A DNA stretch of 41,850 nucleotides from Ferruginibacter sp. (lineage in GTDB: Bacteria > Bacteroidota > Bacteroidia > Chitinophagales > Chitinophagaceae): contig JANXSR010000131.1 of NCBI GenBank assembly GCA_025352625.1, positions 1 to 41,850 of the forward strand. The letters run 5' to 3'. Of this stretch, positions 1-7,971 are shown piece by piece; positions within the stretch are counted from its first letter, which is position 1, and each line of letters starts with the position of its first letter. The translations under genes and the position numbers were made by a program. Under the pieces are notes generated by a model, which saw only the letters and a program-made list of their open reading frames with translations, was not told where the DNA came from and made no database searches.

Positions 1-1959
1 ATTAAAATTACGCTGCTTCACTTGTCCTTTCTCCAGCGTTATCTCACCATAAAGTGCTGCAGTGAGCCCATAAACAATACAACTTTCCATCTGTGCCTTT
101 ACACCATCAGGGTTTACGGCTACGCCGCAATCAATGGCACAAACAACACGGTGTACCTGAATCTTTTTTTTATCAATCGATAACTCTACTATTTGTGCCA
201 CATAACTGCCGTTTCCTTCATTTAATGCAACACCTCTAAACCTTCCTTTTGGTAAAGGGGTATTCCATTTTGCCTTTTCGGCAGCAAGGTTAAGCACAGC
301 TAAATGGCGGGGATAATTTTTTAGTAAAATTCGCCTGTATGCTATGGGGTCTTTTCCGCCGGCAAAAGCAATTTCATCAATTAGCGTTTCCATTACAAAG
401 CAGGTGTGTGATTTTCCCACAGACCGCCAAGGCTGAACTGGAATATCATTTTTAGTTGTATGTAATTCAACAGAATGATCTGGAACCGACTCCAGGTAAG
501 GAGACCCTTTAATTCCCTCCACTGAACTATCGTCAATTTCTAAATCTCCCCCAAACGGCGTATTGCTGAAAACTGATTGTCCTACAACACGGTGTTGCCA
601 TGCTATGGGAAATCCACTGGAATCCATACCGATAACAACATGATGTAAATAACTTGGCCGATAGTATCCCCCACTAATATCATCTTCCCTTGACCATACC
701 AATTTAATAAACTTACCGCTGGCTTTAGCAAGCGTTACTGCTTCAATAACCCAGTCACAATTAAGCGCACCCCTTCTGCCAAAACCACCTCCAAGAAATG
801 GTGTGCTAATCACCACTTGTTCGGGCTTAAAGTTTAGCAGTTTGGCAGCCGCCGCCTGGTCATTGGAAGGTATCTGTGTACCGGCCCATATTTCACACTT
901 ATCGCTGCTGATTTTTACCGTACAATTCAATGGCTCCATCATTGCGTGAGCAAGGTATGGAAACGCAAACTCCGCAGTAACTGTTTTTACGGCCTTGGTT
1001 AAAGCAGTTATTACATCGCCTTTTTGTTGCGCTGATTTTCCCTTTGTTTTTGCCAGTTTCCTATAGGCTTCCAACTGTTGTTTGCTATCTAAAGTTGCAT
1101 TTGCACCAAAGTTCCATTCTATTTTTAGTGCATCACGGCCAAGTTTTGCAGCCCAGTAATTGTTTGCAATAACAGCAATACCGGAAGGGATTTGAATAAT
1201 TTCAATAACGCCATTGATTGCTTTAGCCTTTGCCGCATTAAACGATTTTACTTTCCCTCCAAACACTGGTGAACGGGCAACTACTGCTGTCAATAAATCG
1301 GGAAACTGAATGTCAATACCAAAAATTGCTTTCCCGTTTACCTTCTCAGGACTATCTAAACGTGGCTGAGATTTCCCAATTAATTTCCAATCTTTAGGTT
1401 CTCTTAAAGTTACTGATGGCACCGGTAGTTTTGAAGCATCATCCGATACCTCGCCATAGCCAACACGCTTATCACCGGCAATTACAAAACCATTTTCAGT
1501 GCGGCATGTGCTGGCCGGCACTCCAAGCCTTTTTGCAGCAGCTTCCACCAGCATGGTTCGGGCTACAGCACCCGCCTGCCGGTAACGGTCAAATTCCGAA
1601 ACAGTTGAAGTTGATCCAAAGGTACCCTGGGTAGGAATAAACGTATGTGTATATTCCTTCCCTACCGGGCTGTGTTCTACTTTTATGCTGGACCAGTCAC
1701 AGTCTAATTCTTCAGCAATCAACATAGGCAAGGTTGTCCATATACCCTGTCCCATTTCCACCTTAGAAAGAATAATTTGCACACTGCCATCTGTACCAAT
1801 ACGAAGGAAAGCATTTGGTGTAAATACTATTGATGGTGCCTCGATAAAAGCAAGACGTTTAATGCCAGCCGGCAGGATAAAAGAAATTACTAGACCCCCA
1901 CCAAGCAAGGTGCTGGTTTTAATAAAATTTCTGCGGTTAACGTTGATAGCTTGTTTCAT
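1..1959 (-). CDS. Molybdopterin-binding subunit of an aldehyde/isoquinoline oxidoreductase (IorB type), 3' end outside window
   Basis: This is the large catalytic subunit of a xanthine dehydrogenase-family molybdenum hydroxylase, which binds the Mo-cytosine-dinucleotide cofactor and normally hydroxylates aldehydes or N-heterocycles. The first 653 codons are open with no stop; the last part of the protein, including the expected catalytic Glu region, lies beyond base 1. A twin-arginine signal (NRRNFIK, residues 8-14) followed by a Gly-rich hydrophobic stretch predicts Tat export. MGQGIWTTLPML (about residues 65-76) and GGGFGRRGALNCDW (about 386-400) are typical IorB-family motifs. The ATG overlaps the TGA of the upstream remnant as ATGA, the usual coupling of iorA and iorB. 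Its Fe-S electron-transfer partner is broken (see 1956-2218), so the enzyme may be inactive or may borrow another partner. Substrate unknown. Confidence 0.9.
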   Translation of the reverse strand, partial: MKQAINVNRRNFIKTSTLLGGGLVISFILPAGIKRLAFIEAPSIVFTPNAFLRIGTDGSVQIILSKVEMGQGIWTTLPMLIAEELDCDWSSIKVEHSPVGKEYTHTFIPTQGTFGSTSTVSEFDRYRQAGAVARTMLVEAAAKRLGVPASTCRTENGFVIAGDKRVGYGEVSDDASKLPVPSVTLREPKDWKLIGKSQPRLDSPEKVNGKAIFGIDIQFPDLLTAVVARSPVFGGKVKSFNAAKAKAINGVIEIIQIPSGIAVIANNYWAAKLGRDALKIEWNFGANATLDSKQQLEAYRKLAKTKGKSAQQKGDVITALTKAVKTVTAEFAFPYLAHAMMEPLNCTVKISSDKCEIWAGTQIPSNDQAAAAKLLNFKPEQVVISTPFLGGGFGRRGALNCDWVIEAVTLAKASGKFIKLVWSREDDISGGYYRPSYLHHVVIGMDSSGFPIAWQHRVVGQSVFSNTPFGGDLEIDDSSVEGIKGSPYLESVPDHSVELHTTKNDIPVQPWRSVGKSHTCFVMETLIDEIAFAGGKDPIAYRRILLKNYPRHLAVLNLAAEKAKWNTPLPKGRFRGVALNEGNGSYVAQIVELSIDKKKIQVHRVVCAIDCGVAVNPDGVKAQMESCIVYGLTAALYGEITLEKGQVKQRNFN

Positions 1960-2218
1960 TTTAAAATAGTTTTTTTATTAGGTGCAGCAAGATGTATCGC
2001 TTTTTGAATGCATTGATAAGTGCCGCAGCTGCAAAAGTTGCCAGCCATGGGGTTGTCAATATTTGCATTTGCTGGCTAGGGCTTTTCAAAAAGTAATTGT
2101 ATTGCAGCCATAATTTTGTTCCTGTTAATTCAATAGTATCCCCATTACCCCATAACAATTGTATCGATGAACTTGTATCAACTGCATACGGCTTATTGTT
2201 AGTGGCAATGTTGATCAT
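1956..2218 (-). pseudogene. Remnant of the (2Fe-2S)-binding small subunit (IorA type), internally deleted
   Basis: The 5' part encodes INIATNNKPYAVDT...IELTGTK, the start of an IorA-type ferredoxin-like subunit. Directly after LTGTK (near 2117) the sequence jumps to what should be a much later part: in another frame it reads IMAAIQLLFEKP, then an in-frame TAG, then NIDNPMAGNFCSCGTYQ and KAIHLAAPN, ending in a TGA that overlaps the next ATG. The family is usually about 150 residues, so some 55-60 codons are missing, including the CGxxxCGxC plant-type cluster ligands. The C-terminal CRCGTYQRI motif has become CSCGTYQCI. One frame stays open for 85 codons by chance, but with the wrong C-terminus. 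Deletion, frameshift and stop together show a pseudogene. Confidence 0.85.
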
Positions 2219-2870
2219 TATAATAGCTTTATGGGAAACTAAAAATGCTAATTGAAATTTTTGAGACTGTTGGCAAACAGGTAAAATAAATGTACGTTTT
2301 TAATTCCGATTTTCTACTATAGTTTGTATCCCTCTCATAACGAAAACGTTTCCCGTGGTGCAGTGTTTTCCTCAGGCGCAGTTGTTCAGTCTCCTGCACC
2401 CTCTTGTGATACTGCTCTTTAATTCAGCAACTCCTTAATAATAAAAATTAGCACCCTGCCTACACTGAAAACTTTCCGAAACACCATCACCTTATTGTTG
2501 CACCTGGTACTATTTCTTTCACATAGTACACAGCTTTCGCCAGATGGAAAGAGTTACTATTGCAAATAGCCTGATTATTTTACCTTTAAGAAAATTAGGT
2601 TTATGAACGGGGCAATATTAATACCTGCAGGCATTGCTTTAATCGCATTAATTGTTTTCCGGTAATTCGCAATCAAAAAGATGAAAAAGAATTTGAAAAC
2701 TAATAAATAGTCATTTTTGCAAATAGAAAGAAGCGGAAGAGGATATTGATGTTGAAGAACAAATGAAATAAATGGCAGGCATAAAAAAACACCAATGGGG
2801 ATGGTTAAAAAAAGAAACTTTTTTCAATGGACAATTTTTAGCGTGTATTGCTAACCGATATTATGAGATA
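2219..2870. other. Intergenic decay zone with no intact gene
   Basis: About 650 bases between the broken Fe-S subunit and the OmpA gene hold no convincing intact reading frame. The stretch 2335-2560 is richer in G and C than ordinary intergenic DNA here and may be eroded coding sequence, but I recognise no protein in it. A small decayed membrane-protein gene lies at 2603-2771 (separate entry). The promoter of the molybdenum hydroxylase locus is probably near 2220-2300, but I cannot place its boxes. Confidence 0.5.
2603..2771 (+). pseudogene. Decayed small single-pass membrane protein gene
   Basis: From an ATG the frame reads MNGAILIPAGIALIALIVF, a good membrane segment, then hits a stop. A shift of frame continues as VIRNQKDEKEFEN, again stopped, and a last shift gives KEAEEDIDVEEQMK before TAA. 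Read together these resemble a roughly 55-residue protein with one N-terminal helix, a basic QKD patch and an acidic tail, of a kind I have the impression is common in Chitinophagaceae. At least two frame disruptions make it non-functional. The family is not named; the assignment rests on the residual composition of three adjacent frames. Confidence 0.45.
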
Positions 2871-2904
2871 AAAAAAATCCCCGATTGAATCGGGGACTTT
2901 TTTT
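2871..2904 (-). terminator. Rho-independent terminator of the OmpA-like gene
   Basis: TCCCCGA (2878-2884) pairs with TCGGGGA (2890-2896) around a TTGAA loop. A run of seven A lies on one side and seven T on the other, so it can work in both directions. It sits about 20 bases after the stop of the leftward OmpA-like gene. Confidence 0.85.
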
Positions 2905-2923
2905 ATCTGTATTTTATTAGATG

Positions 2924-4204
2924 TTAGTTGTTTCCAACGAACTCAACTCTTCTATTTTTTGCACGACCTGCCAGCGTTTTGTTATCAGCAACCGGATTTT
3001 CAACTCCGAAACCAGTAGCTGTTAAACGATCTGCACTAATTCCTTTTTTAACAAGATAAGCCTTCACAGCGTCTGCTCTTTTCTGGGAAAGAACCAGGTT
3101 AGTTGCTGCTTTACCTGTATTATCAGTGTAGCCATTTATTTTAACGTTTAATGCTGCATGATCTTTTAAAATTGCAACACCCTTATCAAGTTCAGTCATA
3201 GCTTTTTTAGTTAAAGCAGCTTTTCCTGAAAGAAACTGAACATTGTCAGCGTTGAAAGAATAATCTGCTAAAACAGGGCAACCGTGGTTTTCAACAGTTC
3301 CTTTTTCGGAAGGACATTTATCTTCTTCATCATTAACACCATCACCATCTGTATCTGGTATTGGACAACCCTGATACCTGGCAACACCGGCAACAGTTGG
3401 GCATTTATCTTCTTCGTCATTAATACCATCTCCATCAGTATCAGGTATTGGACAACCCTGGTATTTTGCTAAACCAGCAACAGTAGGGCATTTATCATTG
3501 GCATCAGTAATACCATCTCCGTCAGCATCAGGGCAACCTTTTAAAGCTGCAACACCAGCAACATCAGGACAAGCGTCATCTGCATCTAATACCCCATCAT
3601 TATCTCTGTCAACAACCACAGGAGCAACTGGCACTACCGGTAATGGTGCTGGAACAAATGCTTCTGTACTTCTGATACTTTGTGCAAATCCTAAAGAATA
3701 AAAAGTATTGTTGTCTAATTTAGCAGAGGAAAGGCTTGCTCTGTAATTACCTTGTAAAAAAAGATAACCTTCGTTATTTAAATTTACCTGTAAACCAAGG
3801 CCCAATGGAACATATGGAGCCCAAACACCTTGTCCATAACTACCAATACCAATACCTGCTGTAGCAAATGGGTTAAACAAATGATTGTTTGCTAAAACCC
3901 TCGCATGAAGTGATCCTTCAAATTCGTTGGTATATTTATTTTGAACGTCTGCTTTTTTAGCATATTCTGTGAATAATCCATTATAACGTACAGAGTAATC
4001 AATGTGACTTGACAATCCATGCCAGTACATAACTGAAAAACCAGGGTCTACTTTACCTACTTTAGGAATTGAGGCGGAGAAATCTACTAAGTTTCCACTA
4101 AATCCTACGGCAGATCCTTTTTTGGGACCACCATAATTCTGGGCTATTGAAACCTGAGCCAAACAAATAATAATTAATACGGCTGTTAGCTTTTTCATAA
4201 TCAT
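2924..4204 (-). CDS. OmpA-family outer membrane protein with thrombospondin type-3 repeats
   Basis: This is an abundant-type outer membrane protein that tethers the outer membrane to peptidoglycan. A signal peptide (KKLTAVLIIICLAQVSIAQ) is followed by a probable beta-barrel (about 25-185), a short Pro/Val linker, four Asp-rich TSP3 calcium-binding repeats (about 198-310, DTDGDGxNDEEDKCP) and an OmpA C-terminal domain (about 318-426). The last has the peptidoglycan-binding signature: GYTDNTG, LSQKRADAVKAYL and the closing NRRVEF. The protein starts MIMKK, so either the first Met or the third (4198) could be the true start. It is a single-gene unit with its own terminator. An upstream TATATTTG box (minus strand of 4284-4291) could be the -7 element of its promoter. 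Confidence 0.95.
   Translation of the reverse strand: MIMKKLTAVLIIICLAQVSIAQNYGGPKKGSAVGFSGNLVDFSASIPKVGKVDPGFSVMYWHGLSSHIDYSVRYNGLFTEYAKKADVQNKYTNEFEGSLHARVLANNHLFNPFATAGIGIGSYGQGVWAPYVPLGLGLQVNLNNEGYLFLQGNYRASLSSAKLDNNTFYSLGFAQSIRSTEAFVPAPLPVVPVAPVVVDRDNDGVLDADDACPDVAGVAALKGCPDADGDGITDANDKCPTVAGLAKYQGCPIPDTDGDGINDEEDKCPTVAGVARYQGCPIPDTDGDGVNDEEDKCPSEKGTVENHGCPVLADYSFNADNVQFLSGKAALTKKAMTELDKGVAILKDHAALNVKINGYTDNTGKAATNLVLSQKRADAVKAYLVKKGISADRLTATGFGVENPVADNKTLAGRAKNRRVEFVGNN
3315..3488 (-). repeat. Two near-identical 87-bp tandem repeats coding for TSP3 units
   Basis: The stretches 3315-3401 and 3402-3488 are nearly identical 87-bp units, each coding for 29 residues of calcium-binding TSP3 repeat. 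A diverged third copy begins at 3489. The high DNA identity suggests recent duplication and possible copy-number change between strains. Confidence 0.8.
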
Positions 4205-4283
4205 AATATTTTTTTTAGTTAAGAGTAATCAATAAAAGAATATGATACGATTGATTCAATTATTAATTTTTAAAATAATTTCG

Positions 4284-4291
4284 CAAATATA
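4284..4291 (-). promoter_or_regulatory. Candidate -7 box of the OmpA-like gene
   Basis: On the minus strand this reads TATATTTG, an exact match to the Bacteroidota -7 consensus TAnnTTTG, about 80 bases before the gene start. No clear -33 TTTG is seen at the usual distance, so this is tentative. Confidence 0.4.
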
Positions 4292-4395
4292 TAACAATCA
4301 TTCTAATTACGTGTTAGAAAAGTATACGATACAATTACTTTGCCATAAATCTGCTTTTTATTTTAAAACTGCCAAAAGTAGAAAATGATTTATCC

Positions 4396-4403
4396 TATAT
4401 TTG
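4396..4403 (+). promoter_or_regulatory. Candidate -7 box of the tRNA-Arg gene
   Basis: TATATTTG matches the Bacteroidota -7 consensus and ends 10 bases before the mature 5' end of the tRNA, which is the expected place. The -33 region is not obvious. Confidence 0.5.
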
Positions 4404-4413
4404 CAAAAATTAA

Positions 4414-4487
<74 letters not shown>

Positions 4488-4488
4488 C

Positions 4489-4533
4489 AAAAATGGACAA
4501 ATCGATTGCTTTATCGTTTTGTCCATTTTTTAT
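4489..4533 (+). terminator. Terminator of tRNA-Arg
   Basis: AAAATGGACAAA pairs with TTTGTCCATTTT across a loop of about 15 bases and is followed by a T run. It begins two bases after the mature tRNA end. Confidence 0.8.
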
Positions 4534-4630
4534 TTTACCACCCTCCTTTTAAAGATAGTCCCGCATATTTAATTACAAGCAATCATTAAAACAACTTTAA
4601 TAAACAATTTTATCTACTATTAGATAGTGC

Positions 4631-5914
4631 TTAAAAACTGAATCCGGGCCTGTCACTTCTGGTATTTATTTTAGAAACACCAATCAGTTGATCTGCCTGA
4701 TCTGTAAAGGATTTATAGTAAACCAATATGGTATAATTATTTTCAGTTTCCCAATAATTTCCTTCCAGATAACTCCTTTTTGAGGCATCGCTTTTATCAA
4801 CCAGCATGTAGCTGTAACTATAATAACCTTGTTTTAAATATTGAGTATTTTCATACTTCCCTTTTTCTGTATTGAATTGCATTTTATTTTTATCGGTCAA
4901 ACGATAATCGGTTAACTGACCAATTAAATAAAGATCTTTACCAACATAGGGTGTTTGGGAAGGAGTTACAAAGTTGAAATGAATTTTGGCATAGTCTCCC
5001 TGCCAGTAAGGGTTTATACTTTCATAAGTTGTTACAAGATACTTTCCATCCAAATCAGGATAATAGATGTACCGCTGTGCATTTCTGTCGATATCTGGTT
5101 TTACATAAATATCTGTTCTTTTAACATTGGCACTGTCAACCCGTTCACTCAATAAACTAAAACTCCTCAGGTCGAGCCAGCGCCATTCTTTTCCCGCCTC
5201 AAATACAAAGCTATTTTCATTGCTGTACTCCAAAGAATTGTTCCGTATAAAAGTAGGAAACACATTTCCCTGTGCATTATCCCACCTGCTATTTTGCAAT
5301 ACCACCACTTTAACCTGCTGGCTTGCATTGGAAGTATTTAATCCTTCAAGGTTTACTACAAACTTTATGTGTTGATGTGTTTTGTAAGTATCCGGCGTAA
5401 AGGGTTGTACTACCTGTGCAGAAATACTTGACCTGGAATCAAGCACCAGCAAGGCTCTCGTAAAAACTAATTTGCTGGTATCGCCATCCAAAAAAACTTT
5501 TAATAAATAATTACCGCTTTTTGTTGGTAAACTATTTAATTCGGGCAGTATGGCCTGGTAATGTATGTACCTTGTGTAAGCTATTGAAGAAAAACGGTAA
5601 TTGGTAATTCTTTGTTGTGTAAATCCTTTTATAAAATCAAACGGGCTTACGTTTACCGGCTGCCAGTTATAATCGCATAACTGGTAGGTGTAATAATAAC
5701 TTTTAACCCTTGTTTCAATATCATCAAAATGCAACTCTACCCTGTCGGTGCTGTTGAGTTTGTATATAGCCATGGACTCCTGGTCGCCATAAGAATGAAA
5801 GCGAACAGTATGAACATTGGGATCATAAGTGGCATCTGGATTTATCTGGGCTGTAATTGATTGTTGTATCAATAACAAAACAACTGCGGCAATAATCGAT
5901 TTAAAAATATGCAT
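4631..5914 (-). CDS. Type IX secretion system plug protein (former DUF5103)
   Basis: The protein resembles the T9SS plug family, first described as DUF5103. In Flavobacterium the plug protein closes the periplasmic side of the giant SprA translocon when no substrate is present (established for the family). Supporting segments are HTVRFHSYGDQESMAIYKL, the DDIETRVKSYYYTYQLCDYNW block and DFIKGFTQQRITNYRFS, typical of the N-terminal plug domain, plus a C-terminal region with YYSYSYM. I start at the internal ATG at 5914, which gives the signal peptide MHIFKSIIAAVVLLLIQQSITAQ; an upstream in-frame start at 5950 would add 12 residues ahead of it. Transcribed divergently from the permease gene. No other T9SS genes or obvious T9SS cargo C-terminal domains lie in the window. 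Confidence 0.85.
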   Translation of the reverse strand: MHIFKSIIAAVVLLLIQQSITAQINPDATYDPNVHTVRFHSYGDQESMAIYKLNSTDRVELHFDDIETRVKSYYYTYQLCDYNWQPVNVSPFDFIKGFTQQRITNYRFSSIAYTRYIHYQAILPELNSLPTKSGNYLLKVFLDGDTSKLVFTRALLVLDSRSSISAQVVQPFTPDTYKTHQHIKFVVNLEGLNTSNASQQVKVVVLQNSRWDNAQGNVFPTFIRNNSLEYSNENSFVFEAGKEWRWLDLRSFSLLSERVDSANVKRTDIYVKPDIDRNAQRYIYYPDLDGKYLVTTYESINPYWQGDYAKIHFNFVTPSQTPYVGKDLYLIGQLTDYRLTDKNKMQFNTEKGKYENTQYLKQGYYSYSYMLVDKSDASKRSYLEGNYWETENNYTILVYYKSFTDQADQLIGVSKINTRSDRPGFSF

Positions 5915-5961
5915 GTAGTTATTAAAATATTTACTTTTGAAAGATACCAAAATTATGCCGA

Positions 5962-7191
5962 TTGAATATATCAGCCTTTATTGCCAAGCGAATTGCCTTT
6001 AACAGGCAAAACACTTTTTCTCGTTTTATCATCCGGCTGGCTATTGGGGCCACTGCTATCAGCGTTGCGGTAATGATAGTGGCATTGAGTTTTGTAAACG
6101 GTTTTCAAAATGTAATCAGCAATAAAATTTTTAGTTTTTGGGGCCACATACACGTACAGCAGGATATTGAAAATCGTGTAAGTATTGCAGAAGAATATCC
6201 AATAATAGCCAACGATACAGTAGAAAGAATAATAAAAAAATTACCCCAGGTTAAAACAGTAGAGCGTTATGCAACAAAATCGGTTATATTAACTTATGGT
6301 ACAGATATAGAAAGTATCTTACTAAAAGGTATTGATTCTTCTTTCAATTTTACAAGGTTGAATCCATTTCTACAACAGGGTAAATGGGTATCCTTTTCGG
6401 ATAGCGGTTACAGTAAGCAAATAAATATTTCAGCCTACATCGCTAATCAATTAAATGTGCAGGTTAATGATACATTGCTTTCTTTTTTTATTCAGGAAGA
6501 TGGAACCAAACGCCCGAGAAAATTGCAGGTGGCCGGTATTTTTAAAACATCCATTGATGAATATGATAAACAATTTGGCATTTGCGATATTAATTTGATA
6601 AGACGAATGAACGACTGGCAACCTAACCAGATAGGTGGATATGAGATTTTTTTAAATGATTATACAAAAACAGATACTGTTGCCACATTAATAAAAGAAT
6701 TAACCCCCCAGGGATGGAGCAGTAAAACAATAAAAGAAATGTACAGAGGTATTTTTGACTGGCTGGCATTGCAAAATAAAATCAAATTAATACTGATAGG
6801 TATAATGATGATAGTAGCCATAGTAAACCTTATAACCTGTTTATTGATTATTGTTTTAGAAAGAACAAAAATGACCGGCATACTAAAAGCAGTAGGTGCA
6901 AGCGATTGGATTGTACAAAAAATATTTCTTTACAACACTTCTTTAATTGCCGTATCAGGCATTTTACTGGGAACCCTTTTTGGCTTGGGCATTTGCTGGT
7001 TGCAACAAAAAACCGGTTTTATTAAGTTAGATGAAGAAGCGTATTATATGGCATCGGCAAATGCAGATGTGGTTTGGTGGCAGGTGGTATTGGTTGATTT
7101 AATAACATTGGCGATTTGTTTTGCTACCCTTATCATTCCTACCCTATTGGTTAAAAAAATTAAACCGGTTAAAGCAATTCAGTTCAGGTAA
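5962..7191 (+). CDS. ABC transporter permease, LolC/LolE (FtsX/MacB) type
   Basis: This is an inner-membrane permease of the FtsX superfamily, of the kind that extracts lipoproteins from the inner membrane in the Lol pathway. One helix sits near residues 23-46 ([18 protein letters not shown]), followed by a large periplasmic domain (about 50-270) and three C-terminal helices (about 273-297, 318-342 and 372-397), the standard layout. The cytoplasmic loop [20 protein letters not shown] is the usual coupling region. The start is a TTG: the reading frame begins [13 protein letters not shown] as in relatives, and the nearby ATG at 5955 is out of frame. No ATPase gene is adjacent, as is common in Bacteroidota, where the Lol genes are scattered. 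Confidence 0.88.
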   Translation: MNISAFIAKRIAFNRQNTFSRFIIRLAIGATAISVAVMIVALSFVNGFQNVISNKIFSFWGHIHVQQDIENRVSIAEEYPIIANDTVERIIKKLPQVKTVERYATKSVILTYGTDIESILLKGIDSSFNFTRLNPFLQQGKWVSFSDSGYSKQINISAYIANQLNVQVNDTLLSFFIQEDGTKRPRKLQVAGIFKTSIDEYDKQFGICDINLIRRMNDWQPNQIGGYEIFLNDYTKTDTVATLIKELTPQGWSSKTIKEMYRGIFDWLALQNKIKLILIGIMMIVAIVNLITCLLIIVLERTKMTGILKAVGASDWIVQKIFLYNTSLIAVSGILLGTLFGLGICWLQQKTGFIKLDEEAYYMASANADVVWWQVVLVDLITLAICFATLIIPTLLVKKIKPVKAIQFR

Positions 7192-7212
7192 TTTTTTCTC
7201 TTCGCTTTAATT

Positions 7213-7950
7213 TTATATATGCGATAAAATAATTCCAGTTGCCACGGCAGCATTCAATGATTCTGCTGCACCTGTTTTTGGAATCGTAATTCGCTCGGTA
7301 CATAATTCCATTATTTCTTCACTGATGCCTTTCGATTCGTTGCCAATAACTATTATTCCTTCTGTTAGCCCTTTTAAATCACTCACCGTTTTGCCATTTA
7401 AAGCCGCAGCATAAATTTTTATGGTATCATTTCTTTTTAACCACTTTAACAAGTTTGTATACTCAATACGAACTCTTCCTAAACTGCCCATTGTACTTTG
7501 CACCACTTTAGCATTGTACATATCGGCGCAGTGCTCCGAACAAATAATAGATTGTATACCAAACCAATCTGCAATACGAATAATGGTTCCAAGATTTCCA
7601 GGATCTTGTATGGTATCCAATGCCAGACTTACTTTACCTTTTGCAGCAATCGTAGCTTTCGGAAGTTTCTTAAAAATAGCCAACACCTGGTTTGGAGTAC
7701 TTAGTGTGGATACTTTTTCCAATTCAAATTCTTCAACAACCTGCAGTGGACCTGCGTAATATTTACGAATAATTGCTTCATTTTGACCCAACCAATTATC
7801 CAAACCCACAATCTGCTCACATGAAAATACAAGTGATTGCAATAATTCCATTACTACTTTACTACCTTCGGCAATAAATACATCCTCTGCATCCCTGAAT
7901 TTTTTATGGTGCAAACTTTGGATATATTTGGTATATGTTTTGCTTAACAT
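7213..7950 (-). CDS. TrmH/SpoU-family RNA 2'-O-ribose methyltransferase
   Basis: A SPOUT-class methylase transferring a methyl group from S-adenosylmethionine to a ribose 2'-OH of rRNA or tRNA. An N-terminal substrate-binding domain (about 1-95, beginning KYIQSLHHKKFRDAEDVFIAEG) precedes the trefoil-knot catalytic domain with the three SpoU motifs: DTIQDPGNLGTIIRIADWFG, IVIGNESKGIS and IPKTGAAESLNAAVATGI. Length (245 residues) is normal. The target nucleotide cannot be told from sequence. It is divergent from the TamL-like gene, with only 21 bases between the start codons as drawn. Confidence 0.93.
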   Translation of the reverse strand: MLSKTYTKYIQSLHHKKFRDAEDVFIAEGSKVVMELLQSLVFSCEQIVGLDNWLGQNEAIIRKYYAGPLQVVEEFELEKVSTLSTPNQVLAIFKKLPKATIAAKGKVSLALDTIQDPGNLGTIIRIADWFGIQSIICSEHCADMYNAKVVQSTMGSLGRVRIEYTNLLKWLKRNDTIKIYAAALNGKTVSDLKGLTEGIIVIGNESKGISEEIMELCTERITIPKTGAAESLNAAVATGIILSHI

Positions 7951-7971
7951 TGTTCTCTTAAAATTTATATA

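Noticed and set aside
2773-2887. A 38-codon rightward frame beginning MAGIKKHQWGWLKKE
   Set aside because: It ends inside the terminator hairpin, has no recognisable family and lies in the decay zone; probably chance or a further remnant.
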